Origin: Rufibacter roseus
Lineage (GTDB): Bacteria > Bacteroidota > Bacteroidia > Cytophagales > Hymenobacteraceae
Direction: 5' to 3'
Length of the DNA: 64,000 nucleotides
Assembly: GCF_001647285.1 (NCBI RefSeq)
Contig: NZ_LRML01000001.1
Location: 186,001-250,000, forward strand
Below the pieces are notes generated by a model. It saw nothing but the letters and a program-made list of their open reading frames with translations, had not been told where the DNA came from and made no database searches. The position numbers were made by a program, and so were the translations under genes. How positions within the stretch are numbered: the first letter of the stretch is position 1; each line of letters opens with the position of its first letter. Shown one piece after another: positions 35,601 to 44,907 of the stretch.

Positions 35601-38600
35601 GAACTCCACGGACGCCTTGTCGGTGACAGGCGCCCCGCTGTAGCTGGCGGTGACTTCAACGGTTGCGGTCACGATCCTGGCCGGCACCGTCGCCTCAAAT
35701 ATGCCTGTGCCTGCTGAGGTTACCGTTGCTTCCGCGCCGTCTAAGAAAATCTTCACCTCTGAGGCAGTCACGTTCATCAGGTTACCTGCATAGTCCTTGA
35801 AGGTGACAGTTGCAGTAGAGGTGCTCACTCCGTCAGCGTCCACTAGAGCGGGGTTAGCCGTGATGGTCGTGGCCTCTAAATTCAATGTTGGGATGAATTC
35901 TACAGTAGCATTGTTATTAACTAATGTATTCTGGTACTTGGCGGTTACCTCCACCACCTCGGCAACGGTTCTGGCAGGCACTGTCGCTTCAAATACCCCG
36001 TTGCCAATAGAAATAAATGTGACAGCAGTGTTGTTTAGAAGCAGAGTAACATCAGCAGAAGCAACCTCAATGTTGTTGCCCGCATAATCTTTGAAGGTAA
36101 CCCGTGCGGTAGAGGTACTTGTGCCATCTGCATTTACTCTGGCAGGTGTGGCGCTTATTACTGTGGCAAGTGGGTTAACAGCTCTTATAAACTCAACTAA
36201 TGCACTTCCATTCAGTAAATCACCATCATATTTCCCTCTTACCTCAACTATCTCAGCCACTGTTCTGGCTGGCACAACGGTGGTGAATTTTCCTGTTGAG
36301 CCGCCTGGAGTTAAAGTAGCTGAAGCACCATTCAGGAGAAGCTCTACTTTTGCGATGTCTACACTGATAGGGTTGTTTGCATAGTCTTTAAACTGAATAG
36401 AAGCCGTTGATGTACTGCTGCCGTCGGCATTTACTACAGTGGGCGACGCAGAAATTTCTGTAGCGGCTAAATTAACAACTGGAATAAATTGTACTTCCGC
36501 TTTGTCTGGAAGAGTATTTCCATTAAACTTAGCTGTCACCTCTACTGTTTCTGCGACAGTGCGTGCTGGAACGGTGGCTGTATAGATGCCTGGTGAGCTC
36601 AATACAGCTGTCACAGCTACGTCGTTCAACAGTATAGTCACATATGTAGAATTGACTGCTATAGGGTTGCCGGCATAATCTTTAAACTCTAGTTTAACTG
36701 AAGCGGTACTGGTGCCATCTGCATGTACTACAGCTGGAGTAGCCGTTATTTGAGTGGCAGCCAAATTTACTATAGCTATAAATTCTACTGTGGCTTTATC
36801 ATCTATAAGGGTCCCGTCATATCTTGCTGTTATTTCCACCAGTTCAGCAACTGTTCTGGCAGGTACCACTGCTTCATAAACGCCATTGCCTTTGTCTACT
36901 AAGCCCGCTAATGCTACACCTTTTTCTAGTAAGGTAAGTTTTGCCGCGTCTACAGAAATGCTGTTGCCTGCATAGTCTTTGAAAGATACTCTGGCTATAG
37001 AGATGCTTGTTCCATCTGCCTGTACCGTAGTTGGTATGGCAGACACAATAGTAACGGCTAAGTTAGGAGCTGCGATGAATTCTACAGATGCTTTATCTGT
37101 GATTTCAGTTCCGTCATACATGGCTGTCACTTCTACCACCTCGGCAACAGTTCTAGCTGGAACGGTTGCTTCAAATACACCAATGCCATTGGCAGTTGCC
37201 GTAGCGACAACCCCATTTAACATTACCACTAGTTTAGTAGGGTCTACATTGATTGAATTGCCCGCATAGTCTCTGAACCGCACGGTAGCAAGAGAGGTAC
37301 TGGTGCCATTGGCAAAAAGTGTGGTAGGGTTAGCTGTTATAGTAGTGGCGGAAAGTTTCAGGGCTGGAGTCAAAGTAACTTCAGCTACATTGGTAAATGC
37401 TCTGCCATTAAGAGTAGCGGAAATCTGTGCAATGCCAGCTACAGTGCCGGCTGTAAAAGTAGCTGTGTAGGTTCCGTTGCCAGCATATTCTGCATTAGTT
37501 ACAGTGCCTTTGTCTGTTGCTATAAGTAGTGTACAGGCGTCTGTGTCAATGTCAGTTCCAAATTCATCTTTTAGCTGTACTCTAACTATAGTATTGCTGG
37601 TGCCATCAGCTGCCAGCGTATTCTCATCAGTGGTGATGGTAGACTTCTCTAAAGAAACTACCGTGATTTTTACCGGATCACTCACTAAATCGGTACAAGG
37701 CCCGCTAGATACTATTCTTCTGTAGTACGTAGTGGATGTGACAGCTCCCGGAGTGTAGTTCTTAGAGGTGACCGCTGGCAGGATATCTGTGAAGGTTGCT
37801 CCATTGTCGGTACTTTTCTGCCATTTGAAGGTGTAGGTGTTATCACCGCCATCAGGGGTAGAACCTAGTATCTCGCCAACATTGCCCGGGCCGCAAAGTA
37901 GGGTAGTTGCTGGTGCGGTTAACTTATTGTTCTCTAAAGCAGGGAGAAGGGTAATAGTAACAGTAGAGCTGTAATGGTCACAGTTGCCGTTATTTACCAG
38001 CCTTCTGTAAGTAGTGGTTTGAGAAAGAGTTTTTGGTGTATAATTGGCAGAAACTGCGCCGTCAATATCTTGGAAATTGGTGCCATCTAAGCTGCTCTGC
38101 CACTGATAACGGACAAAAGATACATCTGTATTTCCCTGTAATTCAGAAGGGTTCCCATAGACACAGAAAGAGGACTGACCGTTGTAGGAGATTGTATTAA
38201 TGATGGCCGGAAGTATAGTTATCTGTACTGAGGCACTGGCGCTTTCTTCAGTGCAGGCGCCGTCAGTTGCTATTCTTCTGTAATAGGTGGTAGTGGAAAC
38301 TAACCCCGGGGTGTAATCTTTGTTAACGGCGTTAGTAATATCTACCCAGGTTATATTGTCACTACTCTTTTGCCATTGGTATACATAATTTCCACCTCCG
38401 CCAGTAGGGGTAGAGCCAGTGAGGGGGCTTACTTGTTCCGCACCGCAAAAAAGAGATTCCCCTCCAGAAATACTGATGGTGTTGCCAACTATCTCCGGAT
38501 TTAAAATAACCGCTACCTGTTCAGATAAGGGTAATGCACAGTTGAAACCCTGTACATATGGGATTTTGGAAACTACAACTCTTAAGTTGAGCAGGGTATT

Positions 38601-41021
38601 AGGAACAGTAGAAGAAAACGGTTCCGTAGCTTTTAATATGATGTCCTCGCCTGTACCCAATCTGGAGGTGCTGATTGGGGTGGTTTCATGGTAAAGCTGG
38701 TAAATCATGAAAGGCTCAGATGCCTTTACTGTTACCTCTGGAATTGTGCCCGGGCAAAGAATAAGATTAGTAGGAGTAATCGTTTTGTCTACTGGAGGGG
38801 CGCATCTTATTTCAATATTTGCAGGAAGGTGAGCGCTTTCGCAGCCGTTAGGTGCGGTGTAGGTGACCGTTAGTGTAGCTCCTGCAAAAAGTCGGAAATC
38901 GTTCGGGAAGTTTTCTTGATTGACTGACCATACTCCTCCAGCCAACGTGCCTGAGCCAATAAATATCTCATTTAAGTACAGGCTTACTGTTCCACTTCCT
39001 GCCGGACCTGTTCCAGAGATAGTGGTAGCACTTTCTGATATGTATCTTTCAGAAGTGGCTGGGTCTGTTAAACTATTGACGGTAAAGCCGACATTACTTG
39101 AAATAGCCTTGACTTGTACTATTACTGAGGGGTTACTTTCTGCTTTGCCAGGGGCGGTGGCTCTGGCAGTCAGTTGAGTGCCGGGTGCAAGGGAGAGTCC
39201 TGAAACAGACCATTTGCCTTCTGCATCGGTAGTGGTAATGGCTATAGGAACAATAGCTGAGCCAGCGAATAGTTTAATAATTGTTCCGGCAATTTCTGAC
39301 GAAGTACCTGTAACTATGCTGGTAGTGCCGCAATAGGTGCCGGTTATACCAGGTGCTACAGAAACAGGTATTGCAACTGTTATCTGGGCAGTTTCTGGAG
39401 ATTGGCATTTACCGTTTTCTATGGCAAAGGCTGAAATCAGTTCTAAGCCAGTTAAACCAAGAGAAGCCGTTGGGACAGACCAGTTGCCAGCAGCATCAGC
39501 TGTTGTTAGGGCTTTTTCAGAACCGTTAATTTTAAGAATTACCTGCGCATTAGGGGCTGCGGTACCAGTAATGGTTCTGGATTGAGTAGTGATGGGACTG
39601 TTGATGGTAGGAGTGCCAGATTCAGTGCTAACGTTAACGCAATAGAAGGCTGAGTTTGATGTACAGCCTGCTACTGTAATGGTTGCCCGGTATACTCCTG
39701 CCTGTAGGTTTTGTGCTCCAGAGCATATATTTGTTCTGTCTCCTAACCCCCCCTCTGGGCAAAAGTAATAAGTACCTGCAGAAACAGGTACATTGGTTAG
39801 CATTACCTGGTCGCCAAAGTACAAAGACAACAAGCCAGCGACAGGTACATTGATCGTGACATATTTGTTGCTGTTTCCGTTTGAGCCACTAATGACAGGA
39901 GCTGCTGGGTTTACGCATACTTGCCCAACAAATACTCCGCTACAGTTGCTTTCTGATTCAGCTTTGCCCGCGGCTTTTGCAGAGGCTGTAATCTCGTCTC
40001 CTACAGATAAACCAGAAACTGAAAGAGCCCAGGTTCCGCTGGCAGATACAATGGCTTTGTTTTCTAGGGGAGTACCGTTTTTATAGACCGTGACAATGGT
40101 TCCGGCAGCTTCTGTAGAAGTACCGGTAATACTTGTTGAGGTGATCAGTATAGGTGCATTGATGGAAGGGCAAAGGGTTCTGGCGTTAATGCCCGTGTTA
40201 TTGTCTCGTGGTGAGGTTGGGTTATAGTTTTCAATGAAGTCCTCAAATAATTTGTCATAGTTACCAACGTACTTTCTGTCATCTACTCCGCCTACATCTG
40301 ACTTCGCATTGTTGCCGGTAGATGCATGTGGGTTCATGACCGTTAAGGCTACCATTCTTAGCTTAGTGTCTACTGGTAGACCAAAATCAGACCACGGCAT
40401 GTAAAAGTCATAGAAGTAGTCAAAATCGCCACATTCTTCAGTAAACGCAATAGACTTTTGTGTATGCGCTTCATAGTCTTTATTGACTATAAGCGAAGGG
40501 GTGGTGGTGCCGTCAATGTTGTAAAGTGAAACCCCATGGTTTGTCCTAAGCACCAGTTCCATTTCAAAACCTGGGTTGCCGGCAATAGCGTTAGGATCAG
40601 CATTTGGTCCTGTAAATCCAAATTTCTGATCAATATCGATCAGCACACTGTATCCTTTTGAATTAGGGGAAGATTTGTTGAGTCGGAAGCGTGCCAGGAA
40701 GTTAATGCCATCAAAGTAGAACATGACCGGATCTCCCATGCCAGAATCTACCATGTCTGTGAAGCCGCAGCCAGCTCCTCTTAAGGGGTCTTGATTAGGC
40801 TCATTTTCCAAAATAGGAATAGCCTTGTAGTCTATCTCGCTTTCTCCTCTGTCGTTGTTTTGATACCCAAGAGTGTTTTGAGAGGAGTAACCATCTCCAT
40901 TTGGGTCTAAAACTGCTCTGCCAGCGGTGGTAGAGGCTGGTTTATAAATTAAACCTTTGGTTTGACCAAATGACAAAAAGGAGAATAAGAGTAAAAAAGG
41001 TAACAGGTAAAAGTTCTTCAT
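32637..41021 (-). CDS. Giant SprB-like repeat adhesin with gliding-type C-terminal domain
   Basis: This 2794-residue secreted protein has a signal peptide (about 1-20, LSFGQ). A conserved N-terminal domain covers about 22-285, starting GLIYKPASTTAGRAVLDPNGDGY and containing DIDQKFGF. Adhesin Ig-like units occupy about 290-780 (repeated ITGTS/TGTS starts). Four PKD/SprB-type units with YQWQKSSDN-like words follow (about 790-1120). Then come fifteen roughly 98-residue invasin-like Ig repeats (about 1121-2600), twelve of them very alike. A cadherin-like domain (NRAPVAVNDTY and DPDGDELRV) precedes the gliding-motility-type T9SS sorting domain (about 2700-2794: FIPEGFSPDGDGDNDVF, FNRWGDIVYE, LPDGTYFYIID). 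It is exported and displayed by T9SS and would mediate surface adhesion or gliding. It leads an operon with PorP and OmpA-SPOR. Confidence 0.88.
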   Translation of the reverse strand: MKNFYLLPFLLLFSFLSFGQTKGLIYKPASTTAGRAVLDPNGDGYSSQNTLGYQNNDRGESEIDYKAIPILENEPNQDPLRGAGCGFTDMVDSGMGDPVMFYFDGINFLARFRLNKSSPNSKGYSVLIDIDQKFGFTGPNADPNAIAGNPGFEMELVLRTNHGVSLYNIDGTTTPSLIVNKDYEAHTQKSIAFTEECGDFDYFYDFYMPWSDFGLPVDTKLRMVALTVMNPHASTGNNAKSDVGGVDDRKYVGNYDKLFEDFIENYNPTSPRDNNTGINARTLCPSINAPILITSTSITGTSTEAAGTIVTVYKNGTPLENKAIVSASGTWALSVSGLSVGDEITASAKAAGKAESESNCSGVFVGQVCVNPAAPVISGSNGNSNKYVTINVPVAGLLSLYFGDQVMLTNVPVSAGTYYFCPEGGLGDRTNICSGAQNLQAGVYRATITVAGCTSNSAFYCVNVSTESGTPTINSPITTQSRTITGTAAPNAQVILKINGSEKALTTADAAGNWSVPTASLGLTGLELISAFAIENGKCQSPETAQITVAIPVSVAPGITGTYCGTTSIVTGTSSEIAGTIIKLFAGSAIVPIAITTTDAEGKWSVSGLSLAPGTQLTARATAPGKAESNPSVIVQVKAISSNVGFTVNSLTDPATSERYISESATTISGTGPAGSGTVSLYLNEIFIGSGTLAGGVWSVNQENFPNDFRLFAGATLTVTYTAPNGCESAHLPANIEIRCAPPVDKTITPTNLILCPGTIPEVTVKASEPFMIYQLYHETTPISTSRLGTGEDIILKATEPFSSTVPNTLLNLRVVVSKIPYVQGFNCALPLSEQVAVILNPEIVGNTISISGGESLFCGAEQVSPLTGSTPTGGGGNYVYQWQKSSDNITWVDITNAVNKDYTPGLVSTTTYYRRIATDGACTEESASASVQITILPAIINTISYNGQSSFCVYGNPSELQGNTDVSFVRYQWQSSLDGTNFQDIDGAVSANYTPKTLSQTTTYRRLVNNGNCDHYSSTVTITLLPALENNKLTAPATTLLCGPGNVGEILGSTPDGGDNTYTFKWQKSTDNGATFTDILPAVTSKNYTPGAVTSTTYYRRIVSSGPCTDLVSDPVKITVVSLEKSTITTDENTLAADGTSNTIVRVQLKDEFGTDIDTDACTLLIATDKGTVTNAEYAGNGTYTATFTAGTVAGIAQISATLNGRAFTNVAEVTLTPALKLSATTITANPTTLFANGTSTSLATVRFRDYAGNSINVDPTKLVVMLNGVVATATANGIGVFEATVPARTVAEVVEVTAMYDGTEITDKASVEFIAAPNLAVTIVSAIPTTVQADGTSISIARVSFKDYAGNSISVDAAKLTLLEKGVALAGLVDKGNGVYEAVVPARTVAELVEITARYDGTLIDDKATVEFIAIVNLAATQITATPAVVHADGTSTASVKLEFKDYAGNPIAVNSTYVTILLNDVAVTAVLSSPGIYTATVPARTVAETVEVTAKFNGNTLPDKAEVQFIPVVNLAATEISASPTVVNADGSSTSTASIQFKDYANNPISVDIAKVELLLNGASATLTPGGSTGKFTTVVPARTVAEIVEVRGKYDGDLLNGSALVEFIRAVNPLATVISATPARVNADGTSTSTARVTFKDYAGNNIEVASADVTLLLNNTAVTFISIGNGVFEATVPARTVAEVVEVTAKYQNTLVNNNATVEFIPTLNLEATTITANPALVDADGVSTSTATVTFKDYAGNLMNVTASEVKIFLDGAEATVTSAGTGIFEATVPARIVTATVEVTASYSGAPVTDKASVEFVPALNLTATVVSASPATVAADGTSTATARVEFFDYAGNAFGVEASGVQLLAKGAALAGLQETGKGVFEATIPARTVAELVEVTASYNGTAVSDKAEVQFIRTINLSASQVTATPATVNADGESTSTAQVVFRDYAGNPMAIDAANVSLLADGLVLAGLQDKGNGTYEATVPARTVAEVVEITASYNGTLVTDKASVEFVRTVNPLATLVSASPARVNADGTSTATARVQFFDYAGSSMEVAPADVELLLNNTAVTFAPVGNGAFEATVPARTTAEVVEVTAKYQNTLVNSRANVEFVPALNIMATTITAIPTQVNADGVSISTATIVFRDYAGNLINVNASELKLFLDGTEVTATAAGTGTFVATVPARTVAATVEVTASYGGAPVTDKASVEFIPALNLTATVVSANPTTVAADGTSTATARVEFFDYAGNAFGVEASDVQLLAKGAALEGLQERGKGVFEATVPARTVAELVEITATYQNALVNSKAAVEFVPVVNLQTATVTANPERLDADGVSTSTATVTFRDYTGNLLNVDVSEVSIFLDGTAVTVTAAGTGIFEATVPARNVGATVEITASYGGTPVPDKASVEFVPLPVPVLSLQLSTVEASPTIVVADGVSASIITVKLKDTDGKDFITNDPVTISTSFGTIGTVTNNGNGNYTTTLTSTRVGTATITAQVATQELQTKPVVTFVVGSASGATSTIAASEPSIPANGTSTSVITVALFDAQGNEITTGGHTVVLSTTLGTLGAVTDNNNGTYSAVLTSGTIDGVALISGTVNGAPISNTASVVFTPLIPPNRAPVAVNDTYTVNNHEKLTANVLLNDTDPDGDELRVKTTLIRQPLNGSIVIQENGNFTYTPDKGYDGEDSFTYEVCDNGNPALCAQATATIQVKQSLVFIPEGFSPDGDGDNDVFVIYGAEQLRVSLKVFNRWGDIVYENSLYKNDWNGVANKGVVLGNKLPDGTYFYIIDLNNGEKPRAHSLIIKRR
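33807..37358 (-). repeat. Twelve tandem ~296-bp coding repeats in the adhesin
   Basis: Twelve consecutive units averaging 98.7 residues each start with N-L-x-A-T and contain ADGTSTSTARV, DYAGN, ATVPARTVAEVVEVTA and DKASVEF. Units 6, 7 and 8 are closest to units 10, 11 and 12, so a four-unit block (about 1182 bp) was duplicated. Unit 8 (35292-35588) and unit 12 (34110-34406) are nearly identical over long stretches and use strikingly GC-rich codons, whereas units 2-6 (right-hand part) are AT-richer. Three diverged units flank the array, one before and two after. Confidence 0.88.
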
Positions 41022-41690
41022 TCAACTAAAATGGAGGTGAAAGCTAAATTCCTTGATTATGAAAAAGGGTCTTCGCAAAAGTTTTCAAATAGGACGTACT
41101 ACTCCTGTTTGAAAGCTACAGTGAAAGAAGATATTCGATAAACCCTATATTTAAAATAGGGCCGACGAATTACTGCTTTTAAAGAAAAAGGTGATTCGCG
41201 TTTCCATATTTTAAAATAAATATTGCCGCCTAAGCAGCTGTACTACTTAAAATGTACTTCGGGGGATTTATAAAAAGGGGGGACACAAAGATAATACACT
41301 TTCTCTTACTCACTTACATTATTTTTATAATTGATTAGACTTTTATGTTGTTAGAAACGTTGGGCTTTTCCGGTAACCATCCCTTTTGGTCTTTTTTAGG
41401 GGGTAATTCACTTGCTCTAACAATTTGGATTAAGGTTTCTCTTTCATCTAAATTTTCAAGTTGTTGTACCAGCTAATGATTAAATAGATTTAAGTCACTA
41501 CAAAGACTCTAGGAGCATTGAAAGCGGTTGGTGTATGTTGAGTGCGAAGATTTCATATGCACATAGCGGGAGGGTGTATTAATATTCTATCAATAAATCT
41601 TAGAAAAGAGGAGTGTGTATTAAGAACTTTTTGTTATTTTTAATTAAACACTAAAAAATTAATGTTTTGTATTGGGCAATTGGTGATCAA
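41022..41690. other. Divergent promoter region, adhesin operon and sensor
   Basis: These 669 bp lie between the adhesin start (-) and the hybrid sensor start (+), so both promoters must be here. The stretch is AT-rich with no credible gene. CTATCAATAAAT at 41588-41599 resembles the GTATCAAT words found before the sugar porter and could be part of autoregulation; this is weak. Confidence 0.4.
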
Positions 41691-44483
41691 ATGAAAGTAC
41701 TATCCAGAAGTTTTTTAGCCATAGTGTTTTTAGTTGTTGCCAATATTTTAGTGTCATGTAACACCAAGCAGGAGGTTAAAGAAGTTTCCATTGGGTTTGC
41801 TCAATGTACCGAAGGCGATGCTTGGCGAAAAACAATGCGTAGGGAGATAGAGCGAGAGGCGTCATTCCATCCTGAAATTATGCTTAGTATCAAAGACGCT
41901 AAAAACAACAGTGCTACCCAAATAAAACAAATCAAAGAATTTATAAGAGAAGGAGTGGATTTATTGATAGTCTCTCCCAATGAATCTGAGCCGATTGCGC
42001 CAGTAATAGAAGAGGCTTTTGAGAAAGGGATTCCTGTAATCTTGGTAGACCGAAAAGTTAATTCAAAGCTTTATAGTGCCTACGTAGGGGCAGATAATTA
42101 CCAGATTGGGAAGCTGGCTGGTGAGTATATAGCAAACTTATTGAACGGCAGCGGAAAGATCATAGAAGTTTGGGGATTAGAGGGCTCTTCTCCTGCTATT
42201 GAGCGGCATAGAGGGTTTGTAGAAGCTATTTCCAAATACCCCTTAATTAGTATAGTGGCAGAGGTAAAAGGCGAATGGGAAAAAGAAGTAGCAAAAAAAC
42301 GTTTCCCTCTCATTTTTGAAAAGAATCCGGATGCAGATTTAGTTTTTGCTCATAATGATATGATGGCACTAGGTGCTTATGAGAGCTTTGCAGACAAAAA
42401 TGTACGAGACCGCTTAAAGTTTACCGGGTTTGACGGGTTGGGTGGAGCGAATGGCGGTCTGCAATTTGTGAAAGACGGAAGATTAGACGCAACTTTCCTT
42501 TATCCAACGGGTGGTGAGGAAATCATGCAGTTGGCTTTTAATATTCTAAACCATAAGGCCTACAAGAAAGAAACCCTCCTGGGTACAACCGTAATTGATG
42601 GGCGTAATGTGCACATCATGAAGCAGCAGGCTGACAAAATTCTGAAACAGGAAGAAAGTATTAAGCGTCAGCAAGCCAAGGTGAAGGAGCAAATAAAAAT
42701 ATATAACAACCAACGCACCCTGCTCTATGTGTTGGTATTTTGCCTTGTAAGTATAGTCATATTGGGGGCGTTAGCTTTGCATTCTTTAAAGGCCAAGCAA
42801 GAGGCAAACAAAGCGCTTCTGGCTAAAAACGAGGAAATACTAAGCCAGCGTAATGAGATTGAAGCCATGGCTCAACAAGCTGCAAAAGCTACTGAAGCAA
42901 AGCTGAAGTTTTTCACGAACATCTCCCATGAATTCCGTACTCCTCTGACTCTGATTTTGGGGCCGGTGGAAGATGCTTTGCAAAGCAATATCTCTATTGG
43001 CTTGAAGAAAGACATGCTTTTGGTTAGACAAAATGCTTTGCGTTTGCTGAAGTTGGTTAACCAACTGATGGATTTTAGAAAAGTAGAGCGCAAAAAAATG
43101 CGGCTTCAGGCAACAGAGAGTGATTTGGTTGGATTTGTGAGAGATGTAGTTTTTTCTTTTGACCGTTTAGCCCGTAAACGCCAGATTCAACTACGGTTTA
43201 AAACTGACCTTAAAGAAGCTAAGGTGTATTTTGACCGTGATAAGTTAGACAAAGTGCTCTTCAATCTTTTGTCTAATGCCTTTAAGTTCACCAAGGACAA
43301 AGGCCGCATTACCATATCTGTAGAGCTTTCTGATAATAAAGATTATGCTGTTGTCTCTGTAGAAGATAATGGAAAAGGAATGTCTGCGAACCAACTAGCG
43401 CATGCCTTTGACCGATTCTATACCGCAGAAGACAGCAGTAATTTTGGAACAGGGCTTGGTTTAGCTTTATCAAAGGAGTTTGTCAAGTTGCATCAGGGAG
43501 AAATCTCTGTAACGAGCAAGGAGTGGGAAGGTACACGGTTTATCATTGCCCTGCCGTTGGGTGCTGCACATTTACAGGCAGAACAAATCATAAACGAGGC
43601 AAGCCTGCAAGACCGGCAGGCACCGCTAATGGCAGGTGTGTTAGATGCAGATCAGGAGTGGACCCAGGAGGAATTTACTGGAGAGACAGAGGCATTGAAG
43701 GATCATGTAGTGCTTGTAATAGAGGACAATAGAGAACTGAGGGAGTTTTTAGTGACTCGGTTGCAGAATGATTTTACTGTCATTGATGCTCCCCAGGGTG
43801 CCTTTGGGCTGCAGCAGGCCCTGGAACATGTACCTGATCTGATAATTTGCGATGTGTCGCTTCCGCAGAAAAACGGATATGAAATTACAACTGCCCTTAA
43901 GCAAGACATTAGAACCTCACATATCCCCATCGTGTTGCTTACAGCCAAGGATGCTTTGGAGAATAAAATTAACGGAGTACAGGCAGGTGCAGACTTGTAT
44001 GTCACAAAGCCGTTCAGCTTTCTCTATCTGCTGGAACGGGTAAAAGGCTTAATCAGGAACCGTGAGCTGCTGAAGGTTTACTATAACAGTGCCATTGCCA
44101 TTGATCATAAAGTTACTGCTACTGCTCCCAAACAATTAGATAAGAAGTTTATAAATGACCTGACAGCGCTGGTGGAGAAAAACCTACAGAATCCTGAGTT
44201 AAGTGCCAATGATGTAGCTGCTGCATTAGGAATGTCAAGGGTGCACGTCTATCGTAAAATGAAAGCCCTCATAGGCCGCTCTCTAAACGACTTCGTGGTA
44301 GATGCCCGTTTAAAGAAGGCTCGGCATTTATTGCTGAATAGCCAGTTAAACATTTCAGAAGTAGCCTATGAAGTTGGCTTTTCTTCTCCAACTTATTTCT
44401 CTACCGCTTTTAAAAACCATTTTAACATGAGCCCTTCTGAATTTAAAGCCACCCGTATGGTTCAGGTAAAGAGTTTAGCTTAA
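41691..44483 (+). CDS. Hybrid two-component sensor (sugar-binding / kinase / receiver / AraC HTH), BT1754-like
   Basis: The start was placed at the ATG at 41691 (930 residues), because it gives a signal-like N-terminus (VVANILVSCNTK); an in-frame TTG at 41667 is less likely. Domains in order: a periplasmic-binding-protein-like LacI-type sugar-binding domain (about 28-315; DLLIVSPNESEP, VLVDRKV, FAHNDMMALGAY), a membrane helix (about 342-365), a coiled coil, a histidine kinase with His413 in NISHEFRTPL and N/G boxes (LLSNAFKFT, GTGLGLAL), a receiver with Asp721 in LIICDVSLP, and an AraC-type HTH (about 825-925). This plan equals the Bacteroides fructose sensor BT1754, which controls a fructan PUL. 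The adjacent sugar porter, fructokinase and GH32 genes make fructose the likely ligand. Confidence 0.9.
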   Translation: MKVLSRSFLAIVFLVVANILVSCNTKQEVKEVSIGFAQCTEGDAWRKTMRREIEREASFHPEIMLSIKDAKNNSATQIKQIKEFIREGVDLLIVSPNESEPIAPVIEEAFEKGIPVILVDRKVNSKLYSAYVGADNYQIGKLAGEYIANLLNGSGKIIEVWGLEGSSPAIERHRGFVEAISKYPLISIVAEVKGEWEKEVAKKRFPLIFEKNPDADLVFAHNDMMALGAYESFADKNVRDRLKFTGFDGLGGANGGLQFVKDGRLDATFLYPTGGEEIMQLAFNILNHKAYKKETLLGTTVIDGRNVHIMKQQADKILKQEESIKRQQAKVKEQIKIYNNQRTLLYVLVFCLVSIVILGALALHSLKAKQEANKALLAKNEEILSQRNEIEAMAQQAAKATEAKLKFFTNISHEFRTPLTLILGPVEDALQSNISIGLKKDMLLVRQNALRLLKLVNQLMDFRKVERKKMRLQATESDLVGFVRDVVFSFDRLARKRQIQLRFKTDLKEAKVYFDRDKLDKVLFNLLSNAFKFTKDKGRITISVELSDNKDYAVVSVEDNGKGMSANQLAHAFDRFYTAEDSSNFGTGLGLALSKEFVKLHQGEISVTSKEWEGTRFIIALPLGAAHLQAEQIINEASLQDRQAPLMAGVLDADQEWTQEEFTGETEALKDHVVLVIEDNRELREFLVTRLQNDFTVIDAPQGAFGLQQALEHVPDLIICDVSLPQKNGYEITTALKQDIRTSHIPIVLLTAKDALENKINGVQAGADLYVTKPFSFLYLLERVKGLIRNRELLKVYYNSAIAIDHKVTATAPKQLDKKFINDLTALVEKNLQNPELSANDVAAALGMSRVHVYRKMKALIGRSLNDFVVDARLKKARHLLLNSQLNISEVAYEVGFSSPTYFSTAFKNHFNMSPSEFKATRMVQVKSLA

Positions 44484-44524
44484 TCTCTGCTTTTACGCTT
44501 TAAATCAGAAGGGTATGAGCAGTA

Positions 44525-44566
44525 TCTGTTTTTGGCTTGTTTTTGGAAAAATAAGCTAAAAACAGA
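44525..44566 (+). terminator. Dispersed hairpin family, copy 9; terminator of the sensor gene
   Basis: TCTGTTTTTGGCTTGTTTTT (from 44525) pairs over its full length with AAAAATAAGCTAAAAACAGA (to 44566); both exceptions are G-U wobbles on the + strand. It is 42 bp after the sensor's stop codon and is followed by GTTTTCC. Confidence 0.7.
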
Positions 44567-44723
44567 GTTTTCCTTATTTGAAAAGGAAAGCCTTTCTTCC
44601 TTCTTTTCATACAAGACACCCTTCTTAATGCCACCATCTGTTATTCAACCAGAGGTGTGGCGATCACAGCAAATATTATTGTACAATACAAGAAGACCAT
44701 CTGTGAGTGGTACTGAACCGTGC

Positions 44724-44759
44724 ATGTATCAATATTAAAAATCAGGATACAATATTAAA
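44724..44759 (+). promoter_or_regulatory. Candidate operator: CAATATTAAA repeated at 20-bp spacing
   Basis: CAATATTAAA occurs at 44730-44739 and again at 44750-44759, so the copies lie exactly 20 bp apart, on the same face of the helix. The first lies in ATGTATCAAT (44724-44733). Directly repeated sites about two helical turns apart are what AraC-type HTH regulators such as the adjacent hybrid sensor usually bind. The sugar-porter gene starts about 150 bp downstream. Confidence 0.45.
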
Positions 44760-44824
44760 TGATCTGGTAGTGGTGTTTCTTAATTTATAGTTGATTAACA
44801 GCTGCTTACGGAGGAATTTAGTCT

Positions 44825-44837
44825 ATGTATCAATTTA
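44825..44837 (+). promoter_or_regulatory. Further GTATCAAT-type site
   Basis: ATGTATCAAT at 44825-44834 repeats the 10-mer found at 44724-44733, 101 bp further on and 74 bp before the porter start. It belongs to the same candidate operator class. Confidence 0.35.
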
Positions 44838-44907
44838 GAGTTTATTTGAGACCCAACTAAAGTTGCAAACTGGGCAGAACCTCTAGTTTTGAGAAAATCT
44901 TTAATAC

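Larger units (their letters stand above)
44484..44907. other. Intergenic region before the sugar porter
   Basis: This region holds the hairpin 44525-44566, the spaced direct repeat 44724-44759 and a further related site at 44825-44837. No gene was recognised; the porter promoter should lie between 44760 and 44907. Confidence 0.45.

Noticed and set aside
33807-37358. Regularly spaced repeats that might suggest a CRISPR array or satellite DNA
   Set aside because: The period is about 296 bp, the whole period is coding and in frame with conserved Ig-type protein units, and there are no short repeats with unique spacers.
32637-41021. Many open frames of 60-150 codons on the + strand opposite the giant adhesin
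   Set aside because: They recur in register with the 296-bp coding repeats and have repetitive low-complexity compositions without signals or family motifs; they are shadows of the adhesin reading frame.
41667-41690. Upstream TTG as the start of the hybrid sensor
   Set aside because: The ATG at 41691 gives a normal signal sequence directly; the eight extra residues are polar or charged and unlike a signal peptide start.
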